Assembly: GCF_001436605.1 (NCBI RefSeq)
Contig: NZ_AYZL01000020.1
Span: forward strand, 372,001-436,000
Source: Holzapfeliella floricola DSM 23037 = JCM 16512
GTDB taxonomy: Bacteria; Bacillota; Bacilli; Lactobacillales; Lactobacillaceae
Reading direction: 5' to 3'
DNA length: 64,000 bases
Numbering within the stretch: position 1 is the first letter of the stretch; each line of letters starts with the position of its first letter. Both the position numbers and the translations under genes were made by a program. This document shows, in pieces, positions 36,022 through 45,518 of the stretch. The notes under the pieces were generated by a model. That model was not told the origin of the DNA and searched no databases. It saw nothing but the letters and a program-made list of their open reading frames with translations.

Positions 36022-37155
36022 CTAAATAATTGCACGGCGAGTACCTAAACCTAGTGCTCCTGGTGAAAATATTTTAACTTGAACATCATCATTAACTGTA
36101 ATCCAGCCAAGACCACCAAATAACAAATCACTTTTTTCTTTGGTGTGATAACTCAACCCTTTAAGTGGTTTTAATTGTTCTAATTGTTCTGCTTGAGGCG
36201 GAACTAATAGTTCGCCTACATGCTTTTCGTAAAAGGCATCTGCGTTTTCCGTTTTTGTGCGGTGAATGTATAAATCATCAGAAGCATAAACAATAAAACT
36301 TTGTTTACCTGGGCCATCAACATAATCAAAACGACCTAGTCCACTTAAAAATAGCGTTTGACCAGGATTTAACTGATAAACTTTAGGCTTGATAGTTTTT
36401 TGAGGTGCAACTAATTTCAAGTCTTTTGGTGATAAAATATGTGCGATTTGATCTTTTTGGATAATACCAGGCGTATCAATTAACGATGTTCCATTATCAA
36501 GTGGAATCTCAATTTTATCAAGAGTAGTTCCTGGAAATTTTGAAGTTGTAATCAAATTTTCCACTCCAGAAAGAGTTTTGATAATACTATTAATTAGTGT
36601 AGATTTCCCGACATTGGTACTTCCAACAACATAGATGTCGCGATTTTGCTGTTTTTTCTTAATTAATTCGATTAACTCATCGACATTTTTTTGTTTTTTA
36701 CCACTTGTTAATAAGATTTCTTCAGGATAAATTCCCCACTTGTTGGCTTGCTGACGAACCCAATCCTTAACCTTACGTAAGTTGGTGTTTTTGGGGAATA
36801 AGTCAATTTTATTTCCAATCATAATAATTGGTGTATCTCCCACAAAACGCGGTAATGACGAAATCATGCTACCTTGAAAATCAAATAAATCAATCACATT
36901 TAGTACTAAAGCATCTGTTTCAAGTAGATGATTCAATAAACGCAAGAAATCATCTGCATTTTCTTGTACAGGCATAATTTCATTATAGTGTCTCAACTTA
37001 AAGCAGCGTTGACAATAAACTTCTACTTCTTCGTTGTTTTGCATAGCTTTTTCAATTTTTTCATACGCTGATGCTGGTAAGTAACCTGATTTTTGGCTAT
37101 CTTGATTCTGTAAAGTTGCACCGCAACCTATACATTGAATGGTTTCATTGTTCAT
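36022..37155 (-). CDS. yqeH: Ribosome biogenesis GTPase YqeH
   Basis: YqeH is needed for 30S subunit assembly. The 377-residue protein has an N-terminal zinc finger (CIGCG at 8-12 and CQRC at 48-51). The GTPase domain is circularly permuted: the G4 motif NKID (115-118) comes before the P-loop GSTNVGKST (178-186) and DTPG (227-230). It overlaps yqeG by 11 bases, as usual for this gene pair. Confidence 0.96.
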   Translation of the reverse strand: MNNETIQCIGCGATLQNQDSQKSGYLPASAYEKIEKAMQNNEEVEVYCQRCFKLRHYNEIMPVQENADDFLRLLNHLLETDALVLNVIDLFDFQGSMISSLPRFVGDTPIIMIGNKIDLFPKNTNLRKVKDWVRQQANKWGIYPEEILLTSGKKQKNVDELIELIKKKQQNRDIYVVGSTNVGKSTLINSIIKTLSGVENLITTSKFPGTTLDKIEIPLDNGTSLIDTPGIIQKDQIAHILSPKDLKLVAPQKTIKPKVYQLNPGQTLFLSGLGRFDYVDGPGKQSFIVYASDDLYIHRTKTENADAFYEKHVGELLVPPQAEQLEQLKPLKGLSYHTKEKSDLLFGGLGWITVNDDVQVKIFSPGALGLGTRRAII

Positions 37156-37672
37156 GAAGATCCTCCTGATAAGTTATCTTTTCTTTTGAATTTAAACACC
37201 CTAAGATAAATTTTTCAACTAATCTGTTCAACCAAGTATGCCAGCCATCAGATTTAATTAAAGGCTTGACTAAAACCGTTTGCATACCAGCTGAATTCCC
37301 AGCTAAAATATCTGTTAAAATCTGGTCACCGATCATTATTGACTCGACAGGATTCACACCATATTGCGCCATTGCTTTAACCAGATTTCGTTTAAATGGT
37401 TTTTTAGCACTTGCAATAAATTCAATCCCTAAAGGTTCTAATACCTTATTAACACGTTCGTGCTTATTATTTGAAATCACAACAAGTGAAATCCCATGTT
37501 TACTTAATCTATCTCTTAGTTGGCTAATTTTCTCAAGTGTCTGCTTTTGATTCCAAGCCACTAATGTATTGTCAAGATCACTAAACACGGTTTTAATATC
37601 CATTTTTTTCAAAGTTATCGGATTTAGATTATAAACAGTATCAATTGTATATTTCGGTCTAAAAATGCTCAT
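37145..37672 (-). CDS. yqeG: YqeG family HAD-type phosphatase
   Basis: This 175-residue HAD-superfamily protein has the nucleophile motif SDLDNTLVAWN (Asp 32 and 34), SNN in motif II and a Lys-Pro plus GDQILTDI motif IV. The family belongs to the IIIA HAD group and its substrate is not settled. It is first of the yqeG-yqeH-nadD-yqeK-rsfS block and lies downstream of rplT's terminator. Confidence 0.92.
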   Translation of the reverse strand: MSIFRPKYTIDTVYNLNPITLKKMDIKTVFSDLDNTLVAWNQKQTLEKISQLRDRLSKHGISLVVISNNKHERVNKVLEPLGIEFIASAKKPFKRNLVKAMAQYGVNPVESIMIGDQILTDILAGNSAGMQTVLVKPLIKSDGWHTWLNRLVEKFILGCLNSKEKITYQEDLHEQ

Positions 37673-37695
37673 GTTTTCTCCTGAAATTTATCCAT

Positions 37696-37727
37696 AAAAA
37701 AGCCCCTGAACTTTCTTATTCAGGGGA
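37696..37727 (-). terminator. Terminator after rplT
   Basis: CCCCTGAA and TTCAGGGG arms (37703-37710 and 37719-37726) with an AT-rich loop are followed by six Us on the minus strand. Confidence 0.88.
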
Positions 37728-37733
37728 ACAGTT

Positions 37734-38090
37734 TTATTTTAAGGCTGATTTTGCTTGAGATACTAAGTCAGCAAAAGCTTTTTCATCGTTGTAAGCTAGG
37801 TCAGCTAGCATTTTACGGTTGATATCGATGTTAGCTAATTTCAAACCATGCATTAATTGGCTGTAGCTGATTTCATTCATTCTTGCTGCAGCGTTAATAC
37901 GAGCAATCCATAACTTTCTGAATTCACGTTTCACTTGACGACGGTCACGGAAAGCGTAACGGTATGAGTTCATAACTTGTGAGTTAGCTGATTTAAATAG
38001 TAAGTGCTTAGCACCACGATAACCTTTGGCAAGTTTTAAAACTTTTTTATGACGTTTACGAGTAACAGTTCCACCTTTAACTCTTGGCAT
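37734..38090 (-). CDS. rplT: 50S ribosomal protein L20
   Basis: This 118-residue basic protein has the L20 signature [15 protein letters not shown] and an N-terminal RNA-binding arm [18 protein letters not shown]20 initiates 50S assembly and in Firmicutes also represses the infC-rpmI-rplT operon through its leader. It is the third gene of that operon. Confidence 0.98.
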   Translation of the reverse strand: MPRVKGGTVTRKRHKKVLKLAKGYRGAKHLLFKSANSQVMNSYRYAFRDRRQVKREFRKLWIARINAAARMNEISYSQLMHGLKLANIDINRKMLADLAYNDEKAFADLVSQAKSALK

Positions 38091-38131
38091 AATAATTTCC
38101 TCCTAAAATACGATACAATCTTGTTTTTATA

Positions 38132-38332
38132 TTAACGAACTTGTGAAAGCATTTGCTTAATACGTTTAAAATCACTTGCTGATACCATTGCTGATTTTCT
38201 TAAGTGACGACGTTGTTTTTTAGTTTTTCCGTGGAAACGGTGACCTGTAAAAGCGTGGTGACGTTTTAGTCCACCATTAGCAGTTTTTTTGAAACGTTTA
38301 GCTGAACCACGGTGTGTTTTTTGTTTTGGCAT
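38132..38332 (-). CDS. rpmI: 50S ribosomal protein L35
   Basis: This 66-residue basic protein starts [17 protein letters not shown], the L35 signature, and contains [13 protein letters not shown]. It is the second gene of the infC operon, with a good GGAGG site upstream. Confidence 0.98.
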   Translation of the reverse strand: MPKQKTHRGSAKRFKKTANGGLKRHHAFTGHRFHGKTKKQRRHLRKSAMVSASDFKRIKQMLSQVR

Positions 38333-38357
38333 TGATAATTCCTCCTAAAAAGTATGA

Positions 38358-38876
38358 TTAATCTTTATCGGCTTTTGGTGCAAGCATTAAGAACATGCTA
38401 CGACCATCCATTTTTGGTCTTGCTTCGATATTAGCAACATCAGATGTAGCTTCTGCCATCTGTTCTAGAACTTTACGCCCAATATCTTTATGAGTAATAG
38501 CTCTTCCTTTAAAACGAATTGATACACGTACTTTATCGCCTTTAGAAATGAACTTTTGAATTTTTTTAAGTTTAGTATTGAAATCGTTTGTTTCAATCGT
38601 TGGACTTAATCTAATTTCTTTAAGACTGAAAACCTTTTGTTTCTTTTTGTTTTCTTTTTCTTTTTTCTGTTGTTGGAAACGGTATTTTCCGTAATCCATA
38701 ATTTTAGCAACTGGCGTTTTAGCCTTAGGTGAAATTAAAACCAAATCTTGGTTTAATTCTTCAGCTTTTTGTAACGCCTCATTACGACTTAGTATTCCTA
38801 ACTGTTCACCATCTTCAGCAATTACTCGCAATTCACGAGCACGGATTCTTTCGTTTATTAATAAATCTTTAGCTAT
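38358..38876 (-). CDS. infC: Translation initiation factor IF-3, likely AUA start codon
   Basis: IF3 keeps 30S subunits free and checks start codons. An ATG at 38831 would give 157 residues and lose the conserved N-terminus. Reading upstream in frame gives [20 protein letters not shown], the true IF3 N-terminus, and stops being IF3-like at an ATA (38876-38874). GGAGG lies 9 bases before that ATA, the correct distance. So the gene most likely starts with AUA and codes 172 residues. Rare start codons in infC (AUU, AUA, AUC) are known and allow IF3 to limit its own translation. No in-frame ATG, GTG or TTG occupies a sensible position instead. Confidence 0.93.
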   Translation of the reverse strand: MAKDLLINERIRARELRVIAEDGEQLGILSRNEALQKAEELNQDLVLISPKAKTPVAKIMDYGKYRFQQQKKEKENKKKQKVFSLKEIRLSPTIETNDFNTKLKKIQKFISKGDKVRVSIRFKGRAITHKDIGRKVLEQMAEATSDVANIEARPKMDGRSMFLMLAPKADKD

Positions 38877-38899
38877 GGTTGTTCACCTCCAAAAAAATT

Positions 38900-39018
38900 T
38901 GAGGACAAGTAAAAAGTGGGTGCATAAGCACCCACTTTTTAATCAACAGATTATTATCGATTAGCCTAGAGGTCTTTGACTTAGGCGAGAAGCGGGAACT
39001 TCTACTTGCTCTCATTCT
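38900..39018 (-). ncRNA. L20-type leader of the infC-rpmI-rplT operon with terminator
   Basis: The minus-strand leader of about 140 nt contains a conserved-looking GUUCCCGCUUCUCGCCUAAGUC...CUAGGCUAAU region. It ends with a strong hairpin, AAAAAGTGGGTGC / GCACCCACTTTTT (38942-38912), followed by more Us. This matches the autoregulatory L20 leader of Bacillus-type Firmicutes. The L20-binding fold itself was not modelled. Confidence 0.8.
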
Positions 39019-39024
39019 TAAAAA

Positions 39025-39053
39025 ATTATATCTAACTATATAATATCTGTCAA
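39025..39053 (-). promoter_or_regulatory. Consensus promoter of infC-rpmI-rplT
   Basis: On the minus strand TTGACA (39053-39048) and TATAAT (39030-39025) are exactly 17 bases apart, a perfect sigma-A match, beginning 5 bases after the thrS stop codon. Confidence 0.92.
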
Positions 39054-39057
39054 GTTT

Positions 39058-40992
39058 TTATTTTTCACGACTATAGTTATTTACATCAGCTACAATTGCA
39101 TCCAAAAATTCGGCTAAAGCAAATGTATTTGTATCTTTTTGACCATAACGGCGAATTGAAACAGATGTTGAAGCTGTCTCTTGATCCCCTACAATAATTG
39201 TATAAGGAACTTTATTAGTTTGAGCTTCACGGATTTTGTAGTTCATTTTTTCATTACGTAAATCAACATCAACACGTAAGCCAAGTTTCTTCATTTGTTT
39301 CTTAATGTCTTTTGCGTAATCTGAGTGAAGATCCAAGTTAACTGGAATAATACGAGCTTGAATAGGTGCAATCCATGTTGGGAATGCGCCTTTGTATAAT
39401 TCTGTTAAATAGGCAATGAATCTTTCAAGTGTTCCGATAATACCACGGTGAATCATCACTGGACGATGTTCTTCCCCATCGTTACCAATGTATGATAATT
39501 CAAATTTTTCAGGTAACATGAAGTCTAGTTGAATCGTTGAAAGTGTTTCTTCATTTCCTAGAGCAGTTTTAGTTTGAACATCTAATTTTGGACCGTAGAA
39601 TGCAGCTTCACCTTCTGCTTCATAGTAATCTAATCCTAAATCGTCCATCGCATCTTTAAGCATTGTTTGTGCTGTTTCCCAGATTTCGTCGTCTTGGAAG
39701 TATTTTTCTGTATTTTGAGGGTCACGGTAGCTCAAACGGAAACTGTAGTCTGTGATGTTAAAGTCTTTATATACTTCCATCATTAGACGCAGGATTTTAA
39801 CAAATTCTTCTTTGATTTGTTTTAATTCTACGAATGTGTGACCATCGTTTAGAGTCATTTCACGAACACGTTGTAGTCCTGTCAAGGCACCTGATTTTTC
39901 GTAACGGTGCATCATACCAAGTTCAGCAATACGCATTGGTAAGTCACGATATGAACGAACATGGTGTTTGAACACTTGAATATGTGAAGGACAGTTCATT
40001 GGACGTAGTTCAAGCATTTCGCCATCACCCATATCCATTGGTGGGAACATATCTTCACGGTAGTGATCCCAGTGTCCTGATGTTTTGTATAGGTCTAGGT
40101 TAGATAAAATTGGTGTGTAAACGTGTTCGTAATCAGCAGCCAATTCTTTATCTGTAATATAGCGTTCAATTACTCGACGAATAGTTGCACCATTTGGCAT
40201 CCAGTATGGTAACCCAGCACCAACTTTTGGATCTACGAAGAATAAGTCTAAATCACGACCTAAAGTACGGTGATCACGTTCTTTAATATCTGCGCGGCGT
40301 TGTAAGTCAGCTTCTAAATCAGCTTTTTTGTAGAATGCTGTACCGTAAATTCTTTGTAGCATTGGGTTGTCTGATTTACCTTGCCAGTAAGCACCAGCTA
40401 CTGAAAGTAGCGCAAATTCTTTAACACCACTTGCATTTGGCAATAATGCTTTATAACCAAAATCAATAAAGTCACCCATTTTGTAAACTTTAATTTGAAC
40501 AGCATCAATTGCTTTTAGCAATGACAATTTATATTCATCATTTTCAAAATGTTTTTCTAAATCGGCTTTGTCCATCATGTCAACTTCGATAGGAAGACCT
40601 GATTTGATTACTTTTTGCATTGCTTCTTGTAATTCTGGTAGTTCTGTTACAGCAATTTGATTTTCTTTGTCTGTATCAACATAAAAACCATCTTCGATAG
40701 CTTTACTTTCACCAAAGTTAATATCGCTATGTGCTTTTTTAGCCACATATGAGAATAGGAATGCTGCTGTGTCACGTAACACACGTAATCCTAATTCATC
40801 ATTTTGTAAAACAATTTCAACTTTTCCATCTTGTGAAATTTCTTCATTTAGATCAAGAAGTTCCCCATTTAAAACACCAGCAACTGCTTTTTTAGCTAAA
40901 CTTGTACTGATTGATTTTGCAACTTCCTTAACGCTAACAGCGTCATCATATTGTTTGCGGTTTCCATCTGGAAATACTAGTTCAAAACTCAT
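39058..40992 (-). CDS. thrS: Threonyl-tRNA synthetase
   Basis: ThrRS charges tRNA-Thr and edits Ser. The 644-residue protein has an N-terminal TGS domain (about 1-62), an editing domain, the class II catalytic core (PHLDLFF-type region; [28 protein letters not shown] contains the zinc-ligand Cys) and a C-terminal anticodon domain ending NYSREK. The start is at 40992, with GGGAGG upstream; the open frame to 41040 runs into the T-box terminator. Controlled by a T-box with an ACC specifier. Confidence 0.97.
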   Translation of the reverse strand: MSFELVFPDGNRKQYDDAVSVKEVAKSISTSLAKKAVAGVLNGELLDLNEEISQDGKVEIVLQNDELGLRVLRDTAAFLFSYVAKKAHSDINFGESKAIEDGFYVDTDKENQIAVTELPELQEAMQKVIKSGLPIEVDMMDKADLEKHFENDEYKLSLLKAIDAVQIKVYKMGDFIDFGYKALLPNASGVKEFALLSVAGAYWQGKSDNPMLQRIYGTAFYKKADLEADLQRRADIKERDHRTLGRDLDLFFVDPKVGAGLPYWMPNGATIRRVIERYITDKELAADYEHVYTPILSNLDLYKTSGHWDHYREDMFPPMDMGDGEMLELRPMNCPSHIQVFKHHVRSYRDLPMRIAELGMMHRYEKSGALTGLQRVREMTLNDGHTFVELKQIKEEFVKILRLMMEVYKDFNITDYSFRLSYRDPQNTEKYFQDDEIWETAQTMLKDAMDDLGLDYYEAEGEAAFYGPKLDVQTKTALGNEETLSTIQLDFMLPEKFELSYIGNDGEEHRPVMIHRGIIGTLERFIAYLTELYKGAFPTWIAPIQARIIPVNLDLHSDYAKDIKKQMKKLGLRVDVDLRNEKMNYKIREAQTNKVPYTIIVGDQETASTSVSIRRYGQKDTNTFALAEFLDAIVADVNNYSREK

Positions 40993-41011
40993 ATTATGTA
41001 TCCTCCCAAAA

Positions 41012-41239
41012 ATAAAAAATCCCGATACAAAAATTTGCATCGGGACGTCATAAACGTGGTTCCACCCAAGATTTAGGTTAATAAAAAATAACCTCTCTCG
41101 TAAGACTTGATAACGGTAGTCAACCTATTGGTGTTATTCATATTGCTATAAAAGTGGTACTGAATACAATCAAAAGCTTTCAGCCAAGGCTTTTTTCTCT
41201 GGAATTAATGTATCAGCTTATCTTTTATATGATAACTTT
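41012..41239 (-). ncRNA. T-box riboswitch, tRNA-Thr responsive, upstream of thrS
   Basis: On the minus strand the T-box core TGGGTGGAACCACG (41068-41055) is followed by a terminator (CCCGATGCAA / UUGUAUCGGG with a U run, 41045-41014). The likely specifier is ACC at 41158-41156 in AGTACCACT, which codes Thr. Confidence 0.92.
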
Positions 41240-41267
41240 ATTATAGCTAATTTAATAAAAGTGTCAA
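41240..41267 (-). promoter_or_regulatory. thrS promoter
   Basis: TTGACA (41267-41262) and TATAAT (41245-41240) on the minus strand are 16 bases apart, right after the dnaI stop codon. Confidence 0.85.
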
Positions 41268-41278
41268 GTATAAACCAC

Positions 41279-42199
41279 TTATTCTGGGTTACGTCTATTT
41301 GATCCACTAATAGTTACTTCATATGACAAACTTTTAATACGTTCCATGATTCGTTTAGCCTTTACTGGTTCAACATCACCTTTGACATAAGTAAGATGAT
41401 TTTCTAATTCAGCCATTGAGAAGTTTGAACTAAAAAATGTCGGCAAACGGCGTTCCATTCTGTGTTGTAAAATCACACCCAAAACATCATCACGAATCCA
41501 AGCTGTCAATGTTTCTGCTCCAATATCATCTAACATTAGAATTGGTGTTTTTTGCAAACGTTCAATTTCAATGATAGCCGTATTATTTTGAACTTGTGAT
41601 CGGATAGTTGAGGCAAAAGTTGGAAAATGGACAACTGAAACAGGTGTCCCTTTTTCTGCCAACTTATTCGCTGTGGCTGCTAATAAATAAGTCTTACCAA
41701 CACCGAAGTCCCCACATAAAAAGAAGCCTTTGCCTATTTCATCGTTGAGATAATCTCGAATAAAACTTGCACATCCTGCCAAAGCTTCAAATCTGCCTTC
41801 ACTACCATCATTGTAGTCGTTTAAAGAAGCTGTCTTCAGGCTATCTGGTAATGAAATATAATTTAACTGCTTAGCTAGTTTTTTTTGTTTAGATTTATCT
41901 AGTGATGCCTGAGTCGGTTCATAGCTTACTTCAATCAAGCCATCATTCATAATTAAGTGTGGTTCATATCCATATAGTGGATTATTCAACTCATCTTCCA
42001 CTGCTTTTTTTTGTGTCACATATTCATAAATATTTGCACTACTTTTTTCAATAGCACCTTCATCTAATTTTGCTTTATTATCCTTAATAAATTTTTGGAC
42101 ATCTTTATCTTTAATTGCATCAGACATTAGTTCATCTAAGCTAATGTTGACATTCTTCTTTTCAAGAAGTTGGTTAATTACTCTTGAAATATTTTGCAT
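41279..42199 (-). CDS. dnaI: Primosomal protein DnaI (helicase loader)
   Basis: DnaI loads the replicative helicase at origins and restart sites. The 306-residue AAA+ protein has an N-terminal DnaI-specific domain (about 1-100) and an ATPase domain. Walker A is FFLCGDFGVGKTYLL and Walker B is PILMLDDIGAE. An AAAGGAGGGG site sits before the ATG. It follows dnaB with 13 bases between, as in Bacillus. Confidence 0.95.
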   Translation of the reverse strand: MQNISRVINQLLEKKNVNISLDELMSDAIKDKDVQKFIKDNKAKLDEGAIEKSSANIYEYVTQKKAVEDELNNPLYGYEPHLIMNDGLIEVSYEPTQASLDKSKQKKLAKQLNYISLPDSLKTASLNDYNDGSEGRFEALAGCASFIRDYLNDEIGKGFFLCGDFGVGKTYLLAATANKLAEKGTPVSVVHFPTFASTIRSQVQNNTAIIEIERLQKTPILMLDDIGAETLTAWIRDDVLGVILQHRMERRLPTFFSSNFSMAELENHLTYVKGDVEPVKAKRIMERIKSLSYEVTISGSNRRNPE

Positions 42200-42212
42200 T
42201 TAAACCCCTCCT

Positions 42213-43559
42213 TTAATCTGGATAGTCAATTTCTTCCAGTAAGCTATCCAAGTTGGATAGTTCTTTTTTTTCTGGAATTTGCGATTGGTTTTCTTTTTTA
42301 GACCAATCAGTGGCAATTTCTTTATGAGTCGTTTTAGGTTGATACTTTGTTTTTTTATGTGTTTTAGGCGATTTATTTTCTCTAGTTTTTAGGTACTCAA
42401 CAACCTGTTCAGCACTTGTTATACCTTGTTGAAGCCAATCATTAGCTAAATTATCCATCAAATTTTGTTTTAGCGTTGGTTCATAGCGCAGGGCAATCCA
42501 AATCATCATATTAATAATTTCATCTGATAAATGTACATTTTGACTTAAACGATACAAAATTTGCTTTTCACTGAATGTTGAAAAACCGCCTTTTTGGTTT
42601 TTGTAACGTTCTAAATACTGTAATGGCGTTATTTTTTTAGCGCTTGCAACTAATTTCTTTTCTTCAATACTAAAGGATTCTTGATCTTGTGGTTTCTTTG
42701 ATTTTGTTTGTAAATTTTGTTTTGCAACATGAGCTGTTGAATGATAGGTATCAGCAAGCATGTTTTCAATTCGTTTGAAATTTAGCGTTGCATCTCCAAC
42801 ATTTAACGTTTTTACAATAATATTTCCTAGATCCTGTTCTGAAATCTCATAAAATCGCATCATATCGTAGAAACGCTTTTGATGCTTCATAATTTCTCTT
42901 TCAGGAATATGATAGGCCGCTAAAAAGTCAGTTAAAAAGCCCCATTCGATTGTTGCAAATTGTTTTTTATCTAGTTGACTATCATCATTTTGAGAGTACT
43001 TTTTGGTTTGACTTGCCATTTCCTGAACTGCAGGTGACGGTGATAGGACTTGTTCTTCTCTAACGTGAAAAATATCAAAAAAACTACTCGAAATGTCTTT
43101 AGGTTGATTAAAAACGACTGGTTTAGGCTGCACATATTTCTCTTTTAATTTTCGGTATCGAACTTCTCCAATTTTTTCTAATAGTAAGCTAGATAATAAA
43201 AAAGTTTGAAAAAATTCAGATACGGATAACACCGGCTTAACCTCAAAAACAAAAAATAGACCCAAAACCTCATTTGAATCCTGATAAGTTTTGAGCAAAG
43301 AAACACCTTCTAATTTTTGCCTTGCTTGATCAATCTCATTAAGCGATAAGTCTGTTTGTTCTTGTATTTGTATCAGTGTTTTATATTGTGATCTAGTAGG
43401 CATCTTATCCGCCAGTTGGTTCAGTGTTAAAAACAAACTAACTGATTTAGCACCAATTAGTGGCTGATAAAGTAAGGTTAGAACTTCAATTTCATGCGCA
43501 GTAAGCTGCTGTGGAAATAGCGTATAAAATTGCTGCCTAGGATTGTTAAATAAAGTCAT
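42213..43559 (-). CDS. dnaB: Replication initiation and membrane attachment protein DnaB
   Basis: This is the Firmicutes DnaB (not the helicase), which works with DnaD and DnaI to load the helicase. The 448-residue protein has N-terminal PLI-type winged helix sequences (PQQLTAHEIEVLTLLYQPLIGAKS, in part) and a C-terminal DnaB/DnaD domain near 305-370. A charged Lys/Thr-rich linker precedes the end, as is usual. It lies between nrdR and dnaI in the conserved order. Confidence 0.93.
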   Translation of the reverse strand: MTLFNNPRQQFYTLFPQQLTAHEIEVLTLLYQPLIGAKSVSLFLTLNQLADKMPTRSQYKTLIQIQEQTDLSLNEIDQARQKLEGVSLLKTYQDSNEVLGLFFVFEVKPVLSVSEFFQTFLLSSLLLEKIGEVRYRKLKEKYVQPKPVVFNQPKDISSSFFDIFHVREEQVLSPSPAVQEMASQTKKYSQNDDSQLDKKQFATIEWGFLTDFLAAYHIPEREIMKHQKRFYDMMRFYEISEQDLGNIIVKTLNVGDATLNFKRIENMLADTYHSTAHVAKQNLQTKSKKPQDQESFSIEEKKLVASAKKITPLQYLERYKNQKGGFSTFSEKQILYRLSQNVHLSDEIINMMIWIALRYEPTLKQNLMDNLANDWLQQGITSAEQVVEYLKTRENKSPKTHKKTKYQPKTTHKEIATDWSKKENQSQIPEKKELSNLDSLLEEIDYPD

Positions 43560-43578
43560 AATTAGTGACTACTTAATC

Positions 43579-44037
43579 TTAATCTTCTTTGTTCATCATC
43601 TCTTCAAGGGTAGTCATAAAACCACTAACATCCTTGAACTGACGATAAACACTCGCAAAGCGAATATAAGCAACATCGTCCAAATGTGACAACTCGCTCA
43701 TAACTAATTCGCCGATTTTTTTAGAAGGGACTTCCATGTCACCACTGGTTCTAATACCATTTTCTATCCTATCAACGATTTTATTAAGTGCTTCACTTTT
43801 GATAGGTCTTTTTTCAGCAGCACGAATAAGACCTGCCATTATTTTATCACGATTGAAAGCTTCTCTAGTTCCGTCATTTTTGACAACTAGTAGTGGTGTT
43901 AATTCAACTCGTTCAAAAGTCGTAAATCTGAACTGACAGTTTTCACATTCTCGACGCCTTCTAATTGCACGGCCTTCATCGCTTGGACGGCTATCAATCA
44001 CGCGAGATGTTTTTTGATGACACATTGGACATTGCAT
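43579..44037 (-). CDS. nrdR: Transcriptional repressor NrdR
   Basis: NrdR represses ribonucleotide reductase genes in response to ATP/dATP. The 152-residue protein has the N-terminal zinc ribbon ([16 protein letters not shown], then CENCQFRF) and an ATP-cone domain (about 49-140). It lies between coaE and dnaB as in many lactobacilli. No NrdR box was searched for outside this window. Confidence 0.97.
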   Translation of the reverse strand: MQCPMCHQKTSRVIDSRPSDEGRAIRRRRECENCQFRFTTFERVELTPLLVVKNDGTREAFNRDKIMAGLIRAAEKRPIKSEALNKIVDRIENGIRTSGDMEVPSKKIGELVMSELSHLDDVAYIRFASVYRQFKDVSGFMTTLEEMMNKED

Positions 44038-44049
44038 GCAATCATTCTC

Positions 44050-44673
44050 CTAACGTTTATCCTGCGACAGCACTATTTGGGGATAGTTATCACTAAGATA
44101 TTTCTCTATTTGTTTTTTAGTTTGTTTTTTAGTTCCACAGTTGTTAATAATAATATCAGATAATGTTCTTTTACGTTCAATAGACCACTGTGCCCGAACA
44201 CGTTTTTGAGCAGATTTTTCAGTCATTTTATTGCGTTTCATCAATCTAGTCAGTTGCATTGTCTCATCTGTATAAACAAGCATGACTTTATCAAATTCAG
44301 TCCGATAATCAGACTCAAATAATAGAGGTATATCTGCAATCACTAACTCATTTTCTGGTGTGTTGAAATGCTCTACTTGACGCATTATTTCTTGACGAAT
44401 CAGTTTACCATTAATCTGATTTAATTGTTTTAGCTTTGTTGCGTCAGAAAAAACAATCGAACCTAATTTTTTTCGGTTAATCGTTTGATCTTCATTTAAA
44501 ATATCTTCACCAAAAAAATCAACGATATTGTGCCAACCTTTTTTGTGTGGCTCAATAAGTGATCTAGCAACTTCATCCGCATCAACAACCGGTATATTGT
44601 ATGATTTAAAAATATCAGCAACAGTACTTTTACCCGTTGCAATCGATCCTGTTAATCCTATTTTATCCGTCAT
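44050..44673 (-). CDS. coaE: Dephospho-CoA kinase
   Basis: The last CoA step: ATP-dependent phosphorylation of dephospho-CoA. The 207-residue protein has a P-loop GLTGSIATGKST near the start, VDADEVARSLIEP, and VIADIPLLFESDY. Its start overlaps the mutM end by 11 bases, so the genes are translationally coupled in the polA-mutM-coaE-nrdR order. Confidence 0.96.
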   Translation of the reverse strand: MTDKIGLTGSIATGKSTVADIFKSYNIPVVDADEVARSLIEPHKKGWHNIVDFFGEDILNEDQTINRKKLGSIVFSDATKLKQLNQINGKLIRQEIMRQVEHFNTPENELVIADIPLLFESDYRTEFDKVMLVYTDETMQLTRLMKRNKMTEKSAQKRVRAQWSIERKRTLSDIIINNCGTKKQTKKQIEKYLSDNYPQIVLSQDKR

Positions 44674-45499
44674 TTTTTACCACCTGACAACTTGGGCAAA
44701 ATGATGTTCCTCTCCCATTTACTTTTATTTTTTCTATAGTAGTTTGACACCTTTCACAAGGCATCCCCTGTTTGCCATAAACATGTAAAAAAGATTGGAA
44801 CTGGCCTTCGTTACCATTAGAGTCATGGTAACTTCTGATTGTAGTGCCATTTAGCTCAATGGCCAGCTTAATCTCTTCGTTAATTTCCTGATGCAAATCA
44901 TCCACTTCAGACTCGGTTAAATCCTGCGCGCGAGTTAATGGATGAATGTGACTCAACCATAAAACTTCATCAACATAAATGTTGCCTAGTCCACTAACAA
45001 CAGATTGGTCAAGCAGCGTATTTTTAATGTTTTTCTTCTTTTTTTGAAGAGCTCGATAAAAGTATGACGTTGTAAATTCAACTTGATTGGGTTCATATCC
45101 TAAGTGTCGAATTCCCGTCTCAACCCGTTCCATTCCTGTTTTTACTAACTGTAAACGGCCAAACTTTCGTACATCATCATAACGCAACTGTGTACCATCT
45201 GTAAATAAAATACTAAGGTGTTCATGTTTTTGAATAGGATCTTCAGGTAAAACCAAACGATATTTACCTTCCATCCTCAAATGTGACACAATTGTTAAAT
45301 CATGACTAATTCTAAATAGTAAATACTTGCCTATCCTGTCAATTCTTTCAATAGTTTTGCCTTTCAACTTGGTTTTAAACTGATCAGCATCCCCAGAAAC
45401 AATATTAGGATAAATAATATCAACAGATTTAATCGTTTTGCCTTGTACTTGTGATGTTAAGGTTTTTCGAACAGTTTCAACTTCAGGTAATTCCGGCAT
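44663..45499 (-). CDS. mutM: Formamidopyrimidine-DNA glycosylase (Fpg)
   Basis: MutM removes 8-oxoguanine and formamidopyrimidines and nicks the abasic site. After the initiator Met the mature protein begins PELPEVETV, with catalytic Pro1 and Glu2. The C-terminal zinc finger CERCQTT...CPSCQ is intact. The start is at 45499, 278 residues; an in-frame ATG at 45574 adds 25 residues that would block the catalytic Pro. It follows polA by 19 bases. Confidence 0.97.
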   Translation of the reverse strand: MPELPEVETVRKTLTSQVQGKTIKSVDIIYPNIVSGDADQFKTKLKGKTIERIDRIGKYLLFRISHDLTIVSHLRMEGKYRLVLPEDPIQKHEHLSILFTDGTQLRYDDVRKFGRLQLVKTGMERVETGIRHLGYEPNQVEFTTSYFYRALQKKKKNIKNTLLDQSVVSGLGNIYVDEVLWLSHIHPLTRAQDLTESEVDDLHQEINEEIKLAIELNGTTIRSYHDSNGNEGQFQSFLHVYGKQGMPCERCQTTIEKIKVNGRGTSFCPSCQVVKNDG

Positions 45500-45518
45500 T
45501 GACTTTCTCCTTACACTT

